Part shown: piece after piece, positions 10,338 through 23,686 of the stretch | How positions within the stretch are numbered: position 1 is the first letter of the stretch | How the letters are laid out: each line of letters starts with the position of its first letter | Position numbers and translations under genes: made by a program | The notes under the pieces: model-generated | What the model saw: the letters and a program-made list of their open reading frames with translations, nothing else | What the model was told of the DNA's origin: nothing | The model's database searches: none | From: Carallia brachiata | Lineage: Eukaryota > Streptophyta > Magnoliopsida > Malpighiales > Rhizophoraceae | Direction of reading: 5' to 3' | Length of the DNA stretch: 64,000 nucleotides | Assembly (NCBI GenBank): GCA_021464245.1 | Contig: JADCRB010000037.1 | Location: 388,056 to 452,055, forward strand

Positions 10338-13330
10338 ATGGACCAGTTGAGGGAACTAGAAGGAAAAAGAGTCCATGACCATTTCAACAACAAGATGGGG
10401 GCACCAGCAAGTAAGTGTATATGGGTGCCTGGAGCAGTCATAGTTGGTGCTGGTCCGTCAGGCCTAGCCACGGCCGCTTGCCTCAAAGAAAGAGGCGTGC
10501 CTTCCTTGATTCTTGAAAGGGCTCATTGCGTAGGTTCCTTGTGGCAGCTTAAAACCTATGCTCGTCTGCGTCTCCATCTTCCAAAGCAGTTCTGTGAACT
10601 CCCTCTTATGCCATTCCTTCCGAATTTACCTACTTATCCAACCAAACAGCAATTCGTAGCGTACTTGGAGGCTTACACTAAGAAATTTGGTCTAGAACCA
10701 GTTTTTAACCGCCTAGTGGTGAGTGCAGAATTCGATCATTTACGCGGGTTTTGGCTGGTCAAGACCGCGGGACTGAAACAGGAGGAGGAGGTTGAGTACG
10801 TATGTCAATGGTTAATTGTGGCCACAGGCGAGAATGCTGAGGAGTTCTTGCCACAAATTGAAGGAATGGAGAATTTTAGTGGTCAAATTTATCACACAAG
10901 CTTATACAAGAGTGGCGAATTGTTTCGTGGGAAGAATGTTTTGGTTGTTGGATGTGGAAATTCAGGCATGGAGGTTTGCTTGGATCTTTGCAACTATGAT
11001 GCCTGCCCGTGGCTCGTTGTCAGGGACTCGGTGAGCCGGCCTAAACTTTTTGTCTACAATAGTTACATAACCAAGACTAATATCACCCAAAATTGAACTC
11101 CCTTCATATAAATCTCTATGCCATTAATTCTTTGGATTCCTATTAATATGGCACACTTCATTCTTCACATTACTGTATTTTAGCAGCTGCTTAGTTTATA
11201 AACTTGTTGCTTCAGCAATGAAAAAAAAAGACAATATTGTTCCAGAATTGGCCAGCAGCTATATTCTCAGGACGATTATTATTTCCTAGTACATTTGGTC
11301 TAGGTTTTACAAGTTTTAGGCCCAACTCGTCTCCCTGAACTTTGTGCTTTAGTTACTTTCGTTGCCAGCTTAAGGGGCAAGACTGATAAAGTGAGCTTGG
11401 AATATCATTAAAATAAAAAAGAAAAAAGTTAAAATGCAATCCCTTTTTTTTTTTTTTAGTTGGAAAAATGGATACAGCTATATTTCTCGCACTTTATCGG
11501 AAATTGTTTGCATGCGTAACAATAGTTACCATCAGCATCATGGAAACCCATATCATACAGCTATATATATTTATAAATTTTTTCCCTGGGCATGCTCATG
11601 GACGATTAAAGTTGAAGATTCTAAAGTGTAAGGGTATTCAGTAATGTCCTGAAAGTGCAGAGACACAGACACACAGAGTGAGGGCGTGGGGGTTGAATAA
11701 TCATCTCACTTTGCTCCTTTCCTTTTAAAAAATACTAAAAAAAAAGGCTCTGGGGATCAACCTTTGGTTGATGTTGCAGGTGCACGTTTTGCCTCAGCAA
11801 ATGCTAGGGACATCTACTTTTGGATTGACTATGGGTTGCTCAAGTGGTTTCCTGTGCACCTGGTCGATCAAATTCTATTACTTGCATCGCGAATTATGCT
11901 TGGTGACACTGCTAAATTCGGCCTCCATCGCCCCAAACTTGGTCCTATACAACTCAAAAATGCCACTGGCAAGACTCCGGTACTTGATGTTGGCACTCTT
12001 GCTAGGATCAAAAGTGGACATATCAAGGTGGGTGTGCACTTAATCAATTTAAGAGTAATAACACGTATTATGAAATCCGTATCATGAAGTATCATGACTG
12101 TTATTATTGTAGAAGAAGTCAATACCATTAAACAATAAAAAAAATCATACATATAACAGTCAGAATGTTTATATTACGGATTTTAGGGTAGTTATTATTA
12201 TTCATCATTTAATTATAATTCTTGTGAGATAATTGTGAAAAAGTATGACTGAAACATTCAAAAATAGTTAATACCTAACATATATACTTTTGCTGGGTTG
12301 TAGATATGTCAGGGAATAAAGAGACTGACGCACAATGGGGCGGAGTTTTTGGATGGAAAGTTAGAGAAATTTGATGCTATCATCCTAGCGACGGGCTACA
12401 AAAGCAATGTACCGTTTTGGTTGAAGGTAATTTCATAAGAGCTAATTAGCCACTAACTTTCAATAGCAAAATATTGCCTAACGCGACGTTCTGTAAGACC
12501 ATAATTAAAAACGCAGTTTTTGTTTTTCTTCTAAATGAATACGATGTTGACAAAAAAGTATGTTTTGTATATTATATGTATGATCCACTTTTAGGTCCAC
12601 TTAACAGTTTAGACTTTCGAATTGAATGATTTTTTTACATAGTATTAAAACTTTAATATCGAGAGGTCTTGTGTTTAAATTATACATTTAATTGTAAATT
12701 TTTACAATTATTATGGATCTATTTTTTTTTCATGCGTATCAAAGTTTACTAAGCAATCTATTTCTAGAATTTACTTAATAATTTAAATTTTCAGGTTGGT
12801 TAGTTTCTTAATATTATCAATTGTTGGAAGTGAATTTAATTTAGATGAATTTTTTTTTTTTTTGGAATGTTTTTGTGGGTCCTGATGAACAGGGGAGCAA
12901 TATGTTCTCGGAGAAAGATGGGTTTCCTCGCGAGCCATTCCCAAATGGATGGAAAGGTGAACATGGGTTGTATGCGGTAGGCTTTACCAAGCGTGGCCTG
13001 CTTGGGGCGTCTATCGACGCCGGAAGGATAGCACAAGACATTAAGCTTCGCTGGGAAGCTGATAAGTTTCACGACCTTTGCTCGTGCGTTACCCCCACGC
13101 CAACAATCAGGAGTTGGATCTTGTTTAGGATCAATACAATAAGAGAAAGGGGGTTGACCTTCTGGGCATCGTGTCTTCGGACGAAATTCAGCAGGCTGTG
13201 GCAGCTTTTCATTTGTCGGAGTCTGAGGTTGAGTATTGGCAGGTTCTTCAACAGCTTTTCCTTTTTGTGGATGCTCCCAATCCAAGTAACTTTTGATGGA
13301 ATGATCTCCGAATTGTCTGTATCCGTGTAA
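10338..13330 (+). CDS. YUC: YUCCA-family flavin monooxygenase, four exons, frameshifted
   Basis: YUCCA enzymes oxidise indole-3-pyruvate to the auxin IAA using FAD and NADPH. Exons with GT-AG borders: 10338-11030, 11780-12027, 12304-12426, 12893-13330. Exon 1 has the FAD site [20 protein letters not shown] and the NADPH site [11 protein letters not shown]. Exon 2 has [10 protein letters not shown] and GKTPVLDVG. Exon 3 has [12 protein letters not shown]. Exon 4 has [17 protein letters not shown]. The four-exon structure and the order of motifs are typical of YUCCA. Exon 2 is 248 nt where 249 would keep frame: after about residue 251 (near 11833, ATGGGTTG) the reading frame moves to another phase, where the family sequence resumes ([12 protein letters not shown]). 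As written the protein is cut short. With the frame restored it would be about 500 residues, some 80 longer than usual, because no stop follows the normal end near 13066. Which YUCCA paralogue it is cannot be set by eye. It is a damaged gene or holds a sequencing error. Confidence 0.9.
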
Positions 13331-14598
13331 AAGACTGTATCCGCCAAATGAACTTTTCTTGTGTCCTAGATGACTCCCGGAGGCAGTTTGTACCTTTCCA
13401 TCGGATTGAAAGGAGACTTGTATTTTAACTTTTACGTAATTAGTTTAAGGGCATTATTAAAGAGACGAGGAGTGGGCGGGTTGGGAGCAAGACCTTTTAT
13501 TAAAGAAAGGTAAAATTGTTCCCATGAAATAGAGATATAAAAATAGGGTAATTATATCTCTTATTCTGTCTACTTTCTGCGTCTCTTAAGTTTTTCTCTT
13601 AGGGAAAGTTGGTCTAATACTTTTCGTTTGTTGGAGGTACCTTCAACGTGTATATAGTGTATATTTCCGATCTATTTACCAAACTAGTTAGGGAAAGTCT
13701 TAAGTGATTTCAGTTTGGTAGGCTTTGTTTTTTTCGCTGTTCAATTACTTGTATTTGAAGGGTGGATATCGTGGGGTATGTACAAGCTATTTGTTCCATT
13801 AGTTGCCTATGATGATCAAGTATGAGTTCATAATTTTCTTTTTCTTGATTATTTCATATGCATTTCCAATGTTTTAAATGCAACGCCAATTGCAACAGAT
13901 GCAATGTCGTATTAAGTTGAAGCTGAAGCATATATATGAGCAGGAATTGTAACGTTATAGCTCGTGGTTTGGCAAAACAAGTAACTACTACGCAATCTAA
14001 TCTCATTGCGTGATCATAATCTCCTTCTTTAGCTAATCCATTTCGTTCTTGTGTAATTGTTTTTTTTTTCTTACTTAATAAAATCTAACTTTGGCATATC
14101 AAAACCCAAAAAAAAAAAAAAAAACTACCATTACTTTAATATGGAAACTGTAATTGTAGCCACGCTATTAGAAAATTGGATTAAAAAAAGCAATAATAAT
14201 TTATGCTTAAGGAATGCACAGAGAGCAGTAATCCTCAAATGACTCATGGGAAATTCAGCGTGTCACCATCTTGGGACCATGTTATGTATTTTTCTTGTAT
14301 AAAACATAAAGTGGAAAGCGAAAAAGAGAAAAAAAAAAAAAAGAAAAAAGAAAAAAATCCTTACGAAAACCAAACGACTTGTGTAGAAGCTGGAAGTGGC
14401 CCTCATTAGGTCAGGTTCTCTTCTGTATGTCTTCTTCAGATGACTTTTTATTATTTTCACATGCTATACCTATTGGACTGGTACCTATCCCCCCATTGCC
14501 TTTCAGTTTCTTGCTTGGGTTCGCCATGTCCTCATCACTCAGCTTGGACCACCATTAATATTGCTCGAGTGTTCAGTCAATATCACTAACTTGATCTC

Positions 14599-14631
<33 letters not shown>

Positions 14632-15104
14632 GAATGGGGCATGACATATATATAGTACCTAATAGCATTTTTAATTAAGATTTAGGTCACATTCATAATT
14701 AATGTCTAGGAAAGTCCTGATTAAGTCTCTAGAATATGACTAACTTCAGTGTCGTTATTATGTGATTTGAAACTATTATACATGCAGCTCATCATTTGGG
14801 CATAAAGTCTGGATTTGACAAGTACATTAACCTTCCATATCTGTGTGTATCTTTAAGAACGGGATACCTTCTGATACCCGTAAAGTGAAAAGTTTCTTAT
14901 TCTTTGTTTCGTTAAAAGGGAAGTTGCACGGCTCGAAAAAGAATAAAATTATTAAAACAAGAATATATTATAAAAGATTTTAACAGAACATGCGAATGAG
15001 TTACACTTAAAGTACAGGATTAAAATAAATGATTTTCAAGGTAAGATACTATCTATCTACAATAAAAATTGAGCGGGATGGATTGCATTAGCTAGGGTTT
15101 AACC
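13331..15104. other. Intergenic, nothing recognised
   Basis: Probable 3' UTR of the YUCCA gene at the start, then AT-rich sequence with long A runs (for example 14329-14358, 14599-14630). No coding motif found on either strand. Confidence 0.5.
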
Positions 15105-15514
15105 CTTTGTTTGGTAAGAGGGAATTGAGGGAAGAAAGAAAGAATGAGAGTGGAATGGAGTTTTTACAGTGTGTTTGGAGTGGGAGAAAGGGTGGGGAAA
15201 AGAGAGGAAAGAGAAAGAAAGTAGAGAAAAAATAAAATTGTTTGGAGTGATAGAGAAAATTGAGAAAAATGAAGTATAGTGAAAGAAAAGTGATTAAAAA
15301 AATAAAATTATTGAGTGATTAAAAAGTTAGGAGAAAGGAAGTATGGTAAAAGAAAAGGTGAATAGTAATTTATAATGAAGAAAGTGGTGAAGAAAATAAA
15401 GTTATTTGGAATGGTATTAGAAAATTAAGAGAAAAAATGTAGAGAAGAAAAGTAAATTGTAATGATTATAATTTTTTTTTTCTTTTTTCTTTTTTCTTGT
15501 AAAACAAACAAGCC
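15105..15514. mobile_element. Probable MITE, imperfect terminal repeats
   Basis: About 410 bp of GA-rich sequence between CCCTTTGTTTGG and CAAACAAGCCC, flanked on both sides by TTAA. The ends are only roughly complementary. The inside has the GGAATGGAG and AAAGAAAG character of the better-defined MITE at 16918-17169, so it is probably a relative. Confidence 0.45.
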
Positions 15515-16879
15515 CTTAATATAGGTGTTTGGAAGGGAATGAGAGAAAAAAAAAAAATTAGGTGGGGCCCAGGGTTTACCCCGAAACCCATTCCCCCTAA
15601 TATTGGTATTATATATATATATATTTTTTTTTTTGAAATGACTATTGTGTCTTTAATATAATTCTTTTATTATTACTTTTTAATGATAAAATTTATATTA
15701 TAATAGACATTATTTTCTTATCTCCTACATTCTACTCATTTTTTTAAAAAAAATATTTTTACCTTTCATTCTTCTCAAATACAAGAGGAATAAAATAATT
15801 TCTTTCTACTAAATACTAATATTCATTTCTCAGATATTTATTTTTCTTACATCCATCTCTTTCTCTTTTGTTTCCGAAATAAAGGGTAAAAGGATTGTTG
15901 CTGGTGGGTTATATTCCGACCGGACGGACTTGATGGGAACAAACAAATGGGAGCATTGGTTTCAAAACAAAGATCACTCGTGTGTGAGTGTGCGTGTGTG
16001 TGTGTGAGAGAGAGAGAGAGATGAACTATCAACATCGAAGGGGTTCCTAATTCTAAATCTCGTTTAGGACCAGCAGGTGGGGGCTACTAATAATTGCCTG
16101 GCCCATACCAGATCCCCATAATTCCATTTTGTAGTTGCAGGCCATTAAATTCCATCCTCAATTCCATCGCTTGCCGACTCTTTCTCTCTCTTTATACAAT
16201 ATTTCATTCTTAATTTTCGTGTACTTTTTTGTGTAAGGCCGCCATTGTACACCAGATATTAACAGACAGGTTGTATTTAAACGTACTTAATTGATGTGAT
16301 TATGAATATTTTTTTTATGTCAATAATAATAAAAAATATGTGAAATAAAAAAAATAATAATATTTTTTTATGATAATAAAAAATATGTAAAATAAGTAAA
16401 TATAATTTTTTATTATATAAAATATCTGTGTGGACATAATCTGCTTATCAAATTGTCTGCCTAGTGACTTTTTCTATCTGTGCAATTTAATCAGGAGAAA
16501 AGGAGTTAATGGATAACCCAAATTGACTCATAATGCAATCATTTGCCTTCTCTTCTCCTGTCCAACTGCTTCTTCTCCAACTAACATCATGATTTCAGGT
16601 TTTCCTCTTTCTAATTTGATTAGAAGAAAAAGAGTTAATGGATAACCCAACTTGTACTTGAGCAATGGTGAGTGGAGAGATTTAATGAAATATGTGAGAG
16701 ATACAATTAGTTCAACAAAATTTAACGATTTATTTTTTTATTTTTTAAATTTAATATATCTTTTATGATTGAACAATATAAATTACTGTATACTTATCAC
16801 ACTTTCACAACTACATATCCGAAAAGTGTTTTTTGTATTCTAATTATTCATTTTGAATAATAACAACCCTTTGAAACCA

Positions 16880-16912
<33 letters not shown>

Positions 16913-16914
16913 CC
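15515..16914. other. AT-rich spacer with microsatellites
   Basis: Includes a TG-then-GA microsatellite at about 15981-16021 and an (AAT)n tract at about 16881-16910. The string AGAAAAAGAGTTAATGGATAACCCAA near 16494 and 16622 is repeated in slightly changed form. No gene seen. Confidence 0.5.
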
Positions 16915-16917
16915 TAA

Positions 16918-17169
16918 TGCTTTGTTTGGATTGCAAGAAAGGAAATGGAAAAGAAAGAAATAGAAAATAGTATAATAATGATAATATTATAATTGATAAA
17001 AAGTAATAATTAAAAAGTTGTGAGAAAAAAATGAATAGTAATTTGTGAGAGAAAAAATAAAAGTTAATTGTTTAGATTGATAAAAAATGAATAGAAAATA
17101 ATATAAATAGAAAATAATTTCCTATTATTTTCTTTTCCTACCCTTTCCTATACTTTGCCAAACAAAGCA
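16918..17169. mobile_element. Tourist-like MITE (PIF/Harbinger type), 252 bp
   Basis: Perfect 12-bp terminal inverted repeats TGCTTTGTTTGG / CCAAACAAAGCA, with a 3-bp target duplication TAA at 16915-16917 and 17170-17172. Small size, no coding capacity and a three-base TAA/TTA target site are the marks of Tourist-type MITEs, which are moved by PIF/Harbinger transposases. No transposase is present in the window. Confidence 0.8.
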
Positions 17170-17172
17170 TAA

Positions 17173-20100
17173 AATCCCTTCAAAGTACGTGTATCTTATA
17201 TCTATGTTTGGATTAGCATGAAGGAAAATAAAAAACGACTGTCCCTCATTAGTTCCCATACGAGTAATTGAGACAACCTTCAAACGCTATTTTTATATTT
17301 TTGGTCCAGTTAGGGTGTGAGAGAGATTTTTGTTCATTTTTATCTGTATTTTATGTTTCGAATTATCTCGCGGCCAAGTATCAACTATGTCAATTCACAT
17401 TGACAATCATAATCCCCGTTTTCTTCAACATGAAGGATATCCTTTGCTGAGTCTATTTTTTTTTTTTTTAAATCTAACAGAAAGTGCATAAACTTGTTAA
17501 ACTATAAACGATATGACAAAGAGTAACATATCAAATAATATTTATTTGGTTTAATTTTAAAGAGTCACAAAAAATTTGTGCACTGTACCTATTTTTGGCA
17601 GATCCACTTTAATTAGAGATTGCAACCCTCAATCTTCTCTCTTAATAAACTTTTTTAGGGACTTGAGGGGACGCATTGAAGTAAGAAAAATAGAAACAGA
17701 GACCCCCCCCCTGCAAAAAAAAGTTTTTGCAATTCGAAAGTTTCTCCCACAACTTGCTCTAAAAAAAAAAAAAAAGAATAGTGTCTCCTATAGTTTTTCA
17801 AACTTTATTTATTTAATTAATTTGGGATTCGCCCCTCCAAAAATTTCTAACATTTTGACTTAAGCCCTCATACTTTCATTTATTACCTCGCATATTATTA
17901 ATCTTGTCCCCATCTTGTGCAGAGGTCTTCAGCATAGCTGTTAGTCTGTTACAGGAAACAGGTACGTTAAATTCAAAGATGCTCTATAGGTATAAATATG
18001 CGAAGTTACGGATGGTCCAGGGGCACGTGATTTCAACCTTGCAATTAACGGGTGCAGCTTTCCCCAGCTGTAGGTACGGATTTGGACCATTCCAATTCCA
18101 TCCATGGATTTGGGCCGTCCAAATTCCGACCATGGATTGGACTTACTGCTTTTATTATCAGTGGTCCAATTATTTATAGCAATCAGTAATCCGTCTCCAT
18201 TTTTCTGTATTTTCCGCAGGACCATTCTTGATCATGAAATTAATTAAGAAGGTGGTGGTGCTTGCAGTGACATTTTTATGTTCCAAACTTTTCAATCTTT
18301 CTTTTTTTTGTTTTTTGTTTTTTTTGACTGAAATGAGTACAACATTGTCATCTTTTTTCTTTTTTTGCCTTTTTTCGTGTAATGCAAAGAAAAATCAAAC
18401 AACTACAGAACTAACTTCTAAGAAACAAGACTTCATGCTTATCCTCATCAAGTAGAGGAAGGAGATCTACAGGAGGAGAGGAAAGAGTGCCAGCAGCAGT
18501 CGTAATGATCCCAATTTTACAAGGAAATCAGCATAAGTATTCCCTTCACGAAGAATATGCTGTAACTTCTTGTGAAAGATATAATTCATTAATTTCAGTA
18601 ATTTCTTAAGGTTCACGGGAAACAAAGAGAATAGTTCTACCAACTTATAGAAGAATATGCCTATTTCGCTAAGAATGTTGGTGCAAGTATTAGCTCATCA
18701 AACTTTTTCCTTTTCGTTTTGCTTTTACTATTAAGTTGAAAGGTCAAAACTATTTTCTTTTTATTAATTAAGTTAATTTAAAGAGCCTATAGTTAATGAT
18801 ACTGAAGGAATTACCCCCTCTATCATACCTCATAAACACGTTATACCTTATTATTTTTGTTAAGCCATTCGATACTTCAATGAAGCCCATTACTCCACAT
18901 GGAGCGCTCTTCCTTATTTCCAAGAGTCCACTTACTAATGGGGTCGAAATCGAACCTACATATTCTCTTAATTTAGAAGTTCAAACTCTTGAGGGTTTAT
19001 GTTTTCGACTTGCAAAGTTAAAAAAAATATATATATATCATTTTAATCAAAATCATAGTCCTTCTTGTTAATTTTATCACTTTGCTATCCTGCATATGAT
19101 TTTAAATATAAAATATAAACTGATTATGTGATAAATTAGCAAAAGCGCTTGTGACTCAAATAAGCATATAATAATTCTCCAAATATCTGTCTACAAAAAA
19201 GGGTTCTACTACTTGGCCATACTCTCATGCCATGTTTGATCCAAACCCATCTTCTTTGTTTTTTATTTTTTTTTAAATTAAAAACTAAATGTTAAATGTA
19301 TTTAGTTACTCTAAAATATTTGTATTATCTTAANTTTATAATTTTTTTAAAAAAAATTTGCTAACGCAGTATGGAAGCAATTTGGTTATGGGAGTATGGC
19401 CATGACATTTTTCTGCTATAAAAAGATAGTCAAATGAGCATACATAAAAAAAATGACAAAACCATCGTATGAGTGAACAAGGCATTAAGGTTCAAATCTA
19501 ATCCCGTCAATTGGAGACCATTGTTGCCAGGCACATCAGCTATTGCTCAAACCTGCATACGATATAATCATAGAGTAGCTCCCTAGCCTTTTAACCAAAA
19601 GGGGTGTCACAAGAGAAGACCAGTTTCTTCATTCAGCTTGAATCCGCTTTATTACGTACGTGAATGAAAGGGGCAAGACATGCAGGCGCGCGCGTGTGTA
19701 AATGGCAGAGAGCATGCACTTTATTGGACCGGATTTTATGATTAGAGGATCATAGAATCCTGACCCTACAAATAATGGTATTTGGTTTTTTTCTGGTCAT
19801 GGTTGGAAAGGGAATTTCTTTGTTGATTTTTGGGATGGGGGTGGATAACATTCACAGGGATCTTCTCACTTCATCCCTCTCTCTCTCGAACATGGTATCC
19901 TTTAACACTGCACTGCATGGACCACAGCCCATTTGCAAGTTGTCTTCGTCTTCAATCATTAGACCATCCATGGCTCCTCCACATGTCATGGGAATCAAAA
20001 GCGATAGATATTGCTGTGATTGTGAAGGTTTGCATTTTCTTAATTTTACTTCTCATTTTCTCACTGTCGACCTTCCATTTAATGGTCCGTTCTATCTGTT

Positions 20101-21406
20101 CAGGCGTTCAGCTAATATTGCTCATCAGCATTTAATGACCCCAGCGAAAATTTCCTTGTCTAGCAGCACACCAAAAGTCTATCTAATTACTTGCCGTCAG
20201 TGATTTAGCAATATCTGTATGTATATATAAAATCTTATGATTTTGGCCTCATTTCTCTAATTTCTTGAAGGTTTTTTGAACTTCAAGCTTTGAAACGACA
20301 AATTTATTGCTCTCAATAATAACAAGATTAACAAGATTATGTACCAAAAAAAACAATAATAGTAACAAGATTAGTTGTTTACTTCAAGTTCATGTTTATA
20401 ACGGTTGATGTTTCAAATTCCTAAAGAGTCTTTAATTAGTTTTTCATTTACTTACAATTTATACATAACGTTGAGAATGGAGGTGATTACCAAATGATAT
20501 CTACATCACAAATGTTTTGTTCTTTTAGACTCAGCTTCATGTTTTTTATGTAAGGTAGTCATATCTTTTTTAACTGGTTTTAAATCTATTATGGACCTTA
20601 TTACATATACAAAACTTGAACCCAGTAATATTTTAATCTTTTTTTCTTTTATTTAATTTGTAAATTTAAAAAAATAAAACTTATATGTAGATGGATGTTA
20701 TCTTATAATCTAATGTAAATTCCATATGAGATTTATTAAAAAAAATATTTTAATGTGTCCTCGCCAACTGTGTATGTCTCGGTGCAGAAATTGCGTGTAC
20801 CAAACTTTTCTAATTTATTATATGATCTATTTGTGAACTTCATCTACTAATTTAAGTTTTTAGGAATAATTTCTTTAAATTGTATTATAGATTTTGATTT
20901 CAAACTATATTGTCCTCACTTTTCTCATTTAATCATAAATTTTTCCATAAAAGGATAACATCCGCCTTTTTCTCCTTTATTCTTTTAACTCAATGAACTT
21001 GCGCATGAAGAGGCGTATTATAGTTTACATGTGCTTCATTTTTTAGCTTCACATACTAATTCAAACTTTTAAGTTGAATATTTTATTGTACCAAAAAAAT
21101 AAGAACCTTTTGCTATTTTTTTTCCTTTCTGTTGCTTATACACAGTCGTGAATAGACAACCCTCTTAACAAAGGGAATACGTATCAATATATAAGTAATA
21201 ATAAAGTAATATTAATTATTAGATGATTGAAATTTAAAAAAAAAAATTATTAAATATTATTAAATTAATTAAATAATTATTTTATTTTTACTTAAAATTA
21301 ACTACGCAAGAAAATTCTTAATATATAAAATGGGAGAAACAATTTTTGTGTGAATCTGGTCGGTCACAGATCTTTCTGTTGCTCATTTTTGTCAAAGAAA
21401 TCTGCG
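17173..21406. other. Long AT-rich spacer, no supported gene
   Basis: Mostly low-complexity A/T sequence. An ATG-started 142-codon frame lies at 19775-20203, but it has no recognisable motif, and a second frame overlaps it, so I do not call a gene. The only ambiguous base in the window is at 19334. A G-box core CACGTG occurs near 18026. Confidence 0.5.
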
Positions 21407-21528
21407 ATGGACTATATCAATCCAGCACGATTCCACGTAATGCTCTTTGACATAGGTGTACTAATGGCAAAACCCGTCAAATTACAACACGCGGCTGATG
21501 TCTTCTTTAATGTTGAAGGAAAAAAAGG

Positions 21529-23628
21529 TATTGAGATCCTAAGGTTTCATTATTCAGTTTTGATGATTACAAAACATTGAGAATTACTAATATGTTTATT
21601 TAAGCGTGCAGTTAAAGGTTTTTAATCAAACATACATAAATTGGAATGAAAGAAATGCAAGCACAAGATAACTACTGATATTAGTTCTATTCAGTTCAAG
21701 TATCATCCTATACAGTCAAATTTCAAAGGCTCGTTTGTTAATATAGAGATGAATTAGATGACAAGCCATACATGGTTGGAAAGCTAGAGGAGTCTAGTTT
21801 CCAACGCCACTAGAATCGTGACAATTGGAGTTCTGTATAGCAAGTTGTGACTAAAAGAGTAATGAGGACTCAAGCTGTGATAACACAACGCATGGGTACA
21901 TTTTCAAAGCATGTTGCGGATTGCTTAGGACAAATTGCATGCCAAGCTATATGTCATTGGAAAGCATATTGAGTCTACTTTCAAATGGAATAATTTTCAC
22001 ATTGATTGGAATTGTGTGGAAGAAGTTATGGGCAATAAGGTGGAACATGTACAAGCTGTCAAGACATTCTATATAAGTCAGATTCTAGAAGCTATAATGA
22101 TCGGATGGAGCACAATTTTGTGGCAAGCTATATATGGATAGAAAGCTGATTGAGTCTAGGTTTCAAATAATGTAGAATCGCATTAATTGGATATTCCTAT
22201 AGAATGTTATTGGGCAAAATGGAAGCTTGGGCAAGCTGTCAAGATACATTGGTTTAGTCTACTTTGAGAGATCACTATGGACAGCTGGAGAAGAATCATG
22301 TGATTAATCTTATATGTATGGAAAGATAATTCTGTCTACTTTCCAAATTCTCAAGAATCATCTCAATTGGACATTTGTGGAGGAAGTTATGGTCTATGAA
22401 CTGAAAGGTGCTCAATCTGTCAAGGCTAACAGGATCAGTCTACTTTAAGAGTTGATTACTACCAAATGGGAAAGAATTAGCTGTTGAACCTTATATGCAT
22501 ACAAAGATAATTCTGTCTAGTTTCTAAATTGACCAGAATCGCACAAATTGGATTTCTTTAGAAGGAGATATTGCCAAAATACTGAAGGGTGTACAGCCTG
22601 TCCCGTCCAGCGGGATCAGTCAACTTCCAGAAAGCACCACGGCTAGCTGGAGTGGAATCAGGCCATGATATTTATATGGATGGAAAGCTCTGGATGTCTA
22701 CTTTCAAATGCATGAATTGGGACGCAATTTGGAGCTATATACAGAGATATATGAATGATTTTCTAAAGAGCTGTCAAATCTGTCAAGGTATAATCATCTT
22801 TAAATACCACGATTTTTGGGGATCCATTGGCTGTAAAATCAGCCCTCATTAATGTCTTGCAGCAGCCCCTACACCCTCCTTCACCTATAAATAGGTGTCT
22901 CCACCAAGACTCCATTTATCCCTCTCCATTCCTCTCATTCTCTCTTAATCTCTCTTAAGTGTTCTTTGCATATGAGCTTTATTGTGTAAGTATTGAGTGC
23001 TAGAAAAAGAAAGAGAGGAGAGCAAGTTTTTTTTTGTAATCTTTGTAAGAGAGAGTGAAGCCATAAGTGAGAGAGAAAGGGAAAAGTGAGCTTTAGTGAG
23101 AAATCTGTTCTTTTTGTGAGAAGCTTTGTGAATCTTTATAAGGTCGTGGACCTTCGTGTGACTGTGGTCAAGTGACCATCAAGTGATTGTGAGAAGGTCA
23201 GGTGACCTTTGTGTGATTGAGAAAAAGAGCTAGTGTGCTCTTGGTCAGGTGACCAAAGTGTTGTAAGGGTTTAATCTTCACCCGCGAAGAAGATTGATAC
23301 TGGATTGTGAAATTCCCAAGGGTGATCTTGGGGAGTGGATGTAGGCTTGGGATAAGCCGAACCACTATAAATCTCTTGTGTTGATCTCTCTATCCTTTAA
23401 CTCATTCATTATCATTGCTCATTAACACACACGTGACATATTGTTTATCTCGATTCTTTCACAAACACACACGATTAAAATTAGTTATTCTTTGTGTTTG
23501 TTTTTATCACTTGCACACGATTCACTTATCTTTCATATCATATTTTTATTTATTCAAGTTTATTTATTTTGCTATAAGTTTTTAAATTACCCAATTCACC
23601 CCCCCTCTTGGTAATTTCGGGACCAACA
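21529..23628 (+). repeat. 5' LTR (2100 bp)
   Basis: Starts TATTGAGATCC, where the 3' LTR has TGTTGAGATCC, so the canonical TG has mutated to TA here. It ends GGGACCAACA. The promoter TATAAATA lies at 22886-22893 within CACCTATAAATAGGTG, itself a near-palindrome. An identical 87-codon frame occurs in both LTRs (22589-22852 here) and is probably incidental. Confidence 0.92.
22886..22893 (+). promoter_or_regulatory. LTR promoter TATA box
   Basis: TATAAATA inside CACCTATAAATAGGTG, with a C/T-rich initiator region after it. The same site in the 3' LTR is at 27871-27878. Confidence 0.65.
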
Positions 23629-23630
23629 AT

Positions 23631-23642
23631 TGGTATCAGAGC
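23631..23642 (+). promoter_or_regulatory. Primer binding site (initiator Met-tRNA)
   Basis: TGGTATCAGAGC lies two bases after the end of the 5' LTR and matches the complement of the tRNA-iMet 3' end, the usual Copia primer for minus-strand synthesis. Confidence 0.9.
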
Positions 23643-23686
23643 TAGTCTCTATATCATAGGTCTAATCGCCTTAGAGTGAAGATCCT

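Noticed and set aside
19480..19530. GGTTCAAATCTAATCC resembling a tRNA B box
   Set aside because: No matching A box or cloverleaf could be drawn at the right distance.
19775..20203. 142-codon ATG-started frame
   Set aside because: Overlapping open frames, no motif and no coding-like neighbours; treated as chance.
22589..22852. 87-codon frame present in both LTRs of the Copia element
   Set aside because: It is identical in both LTRs because LTRs are copies of each other, not because of selection. It has no motif.
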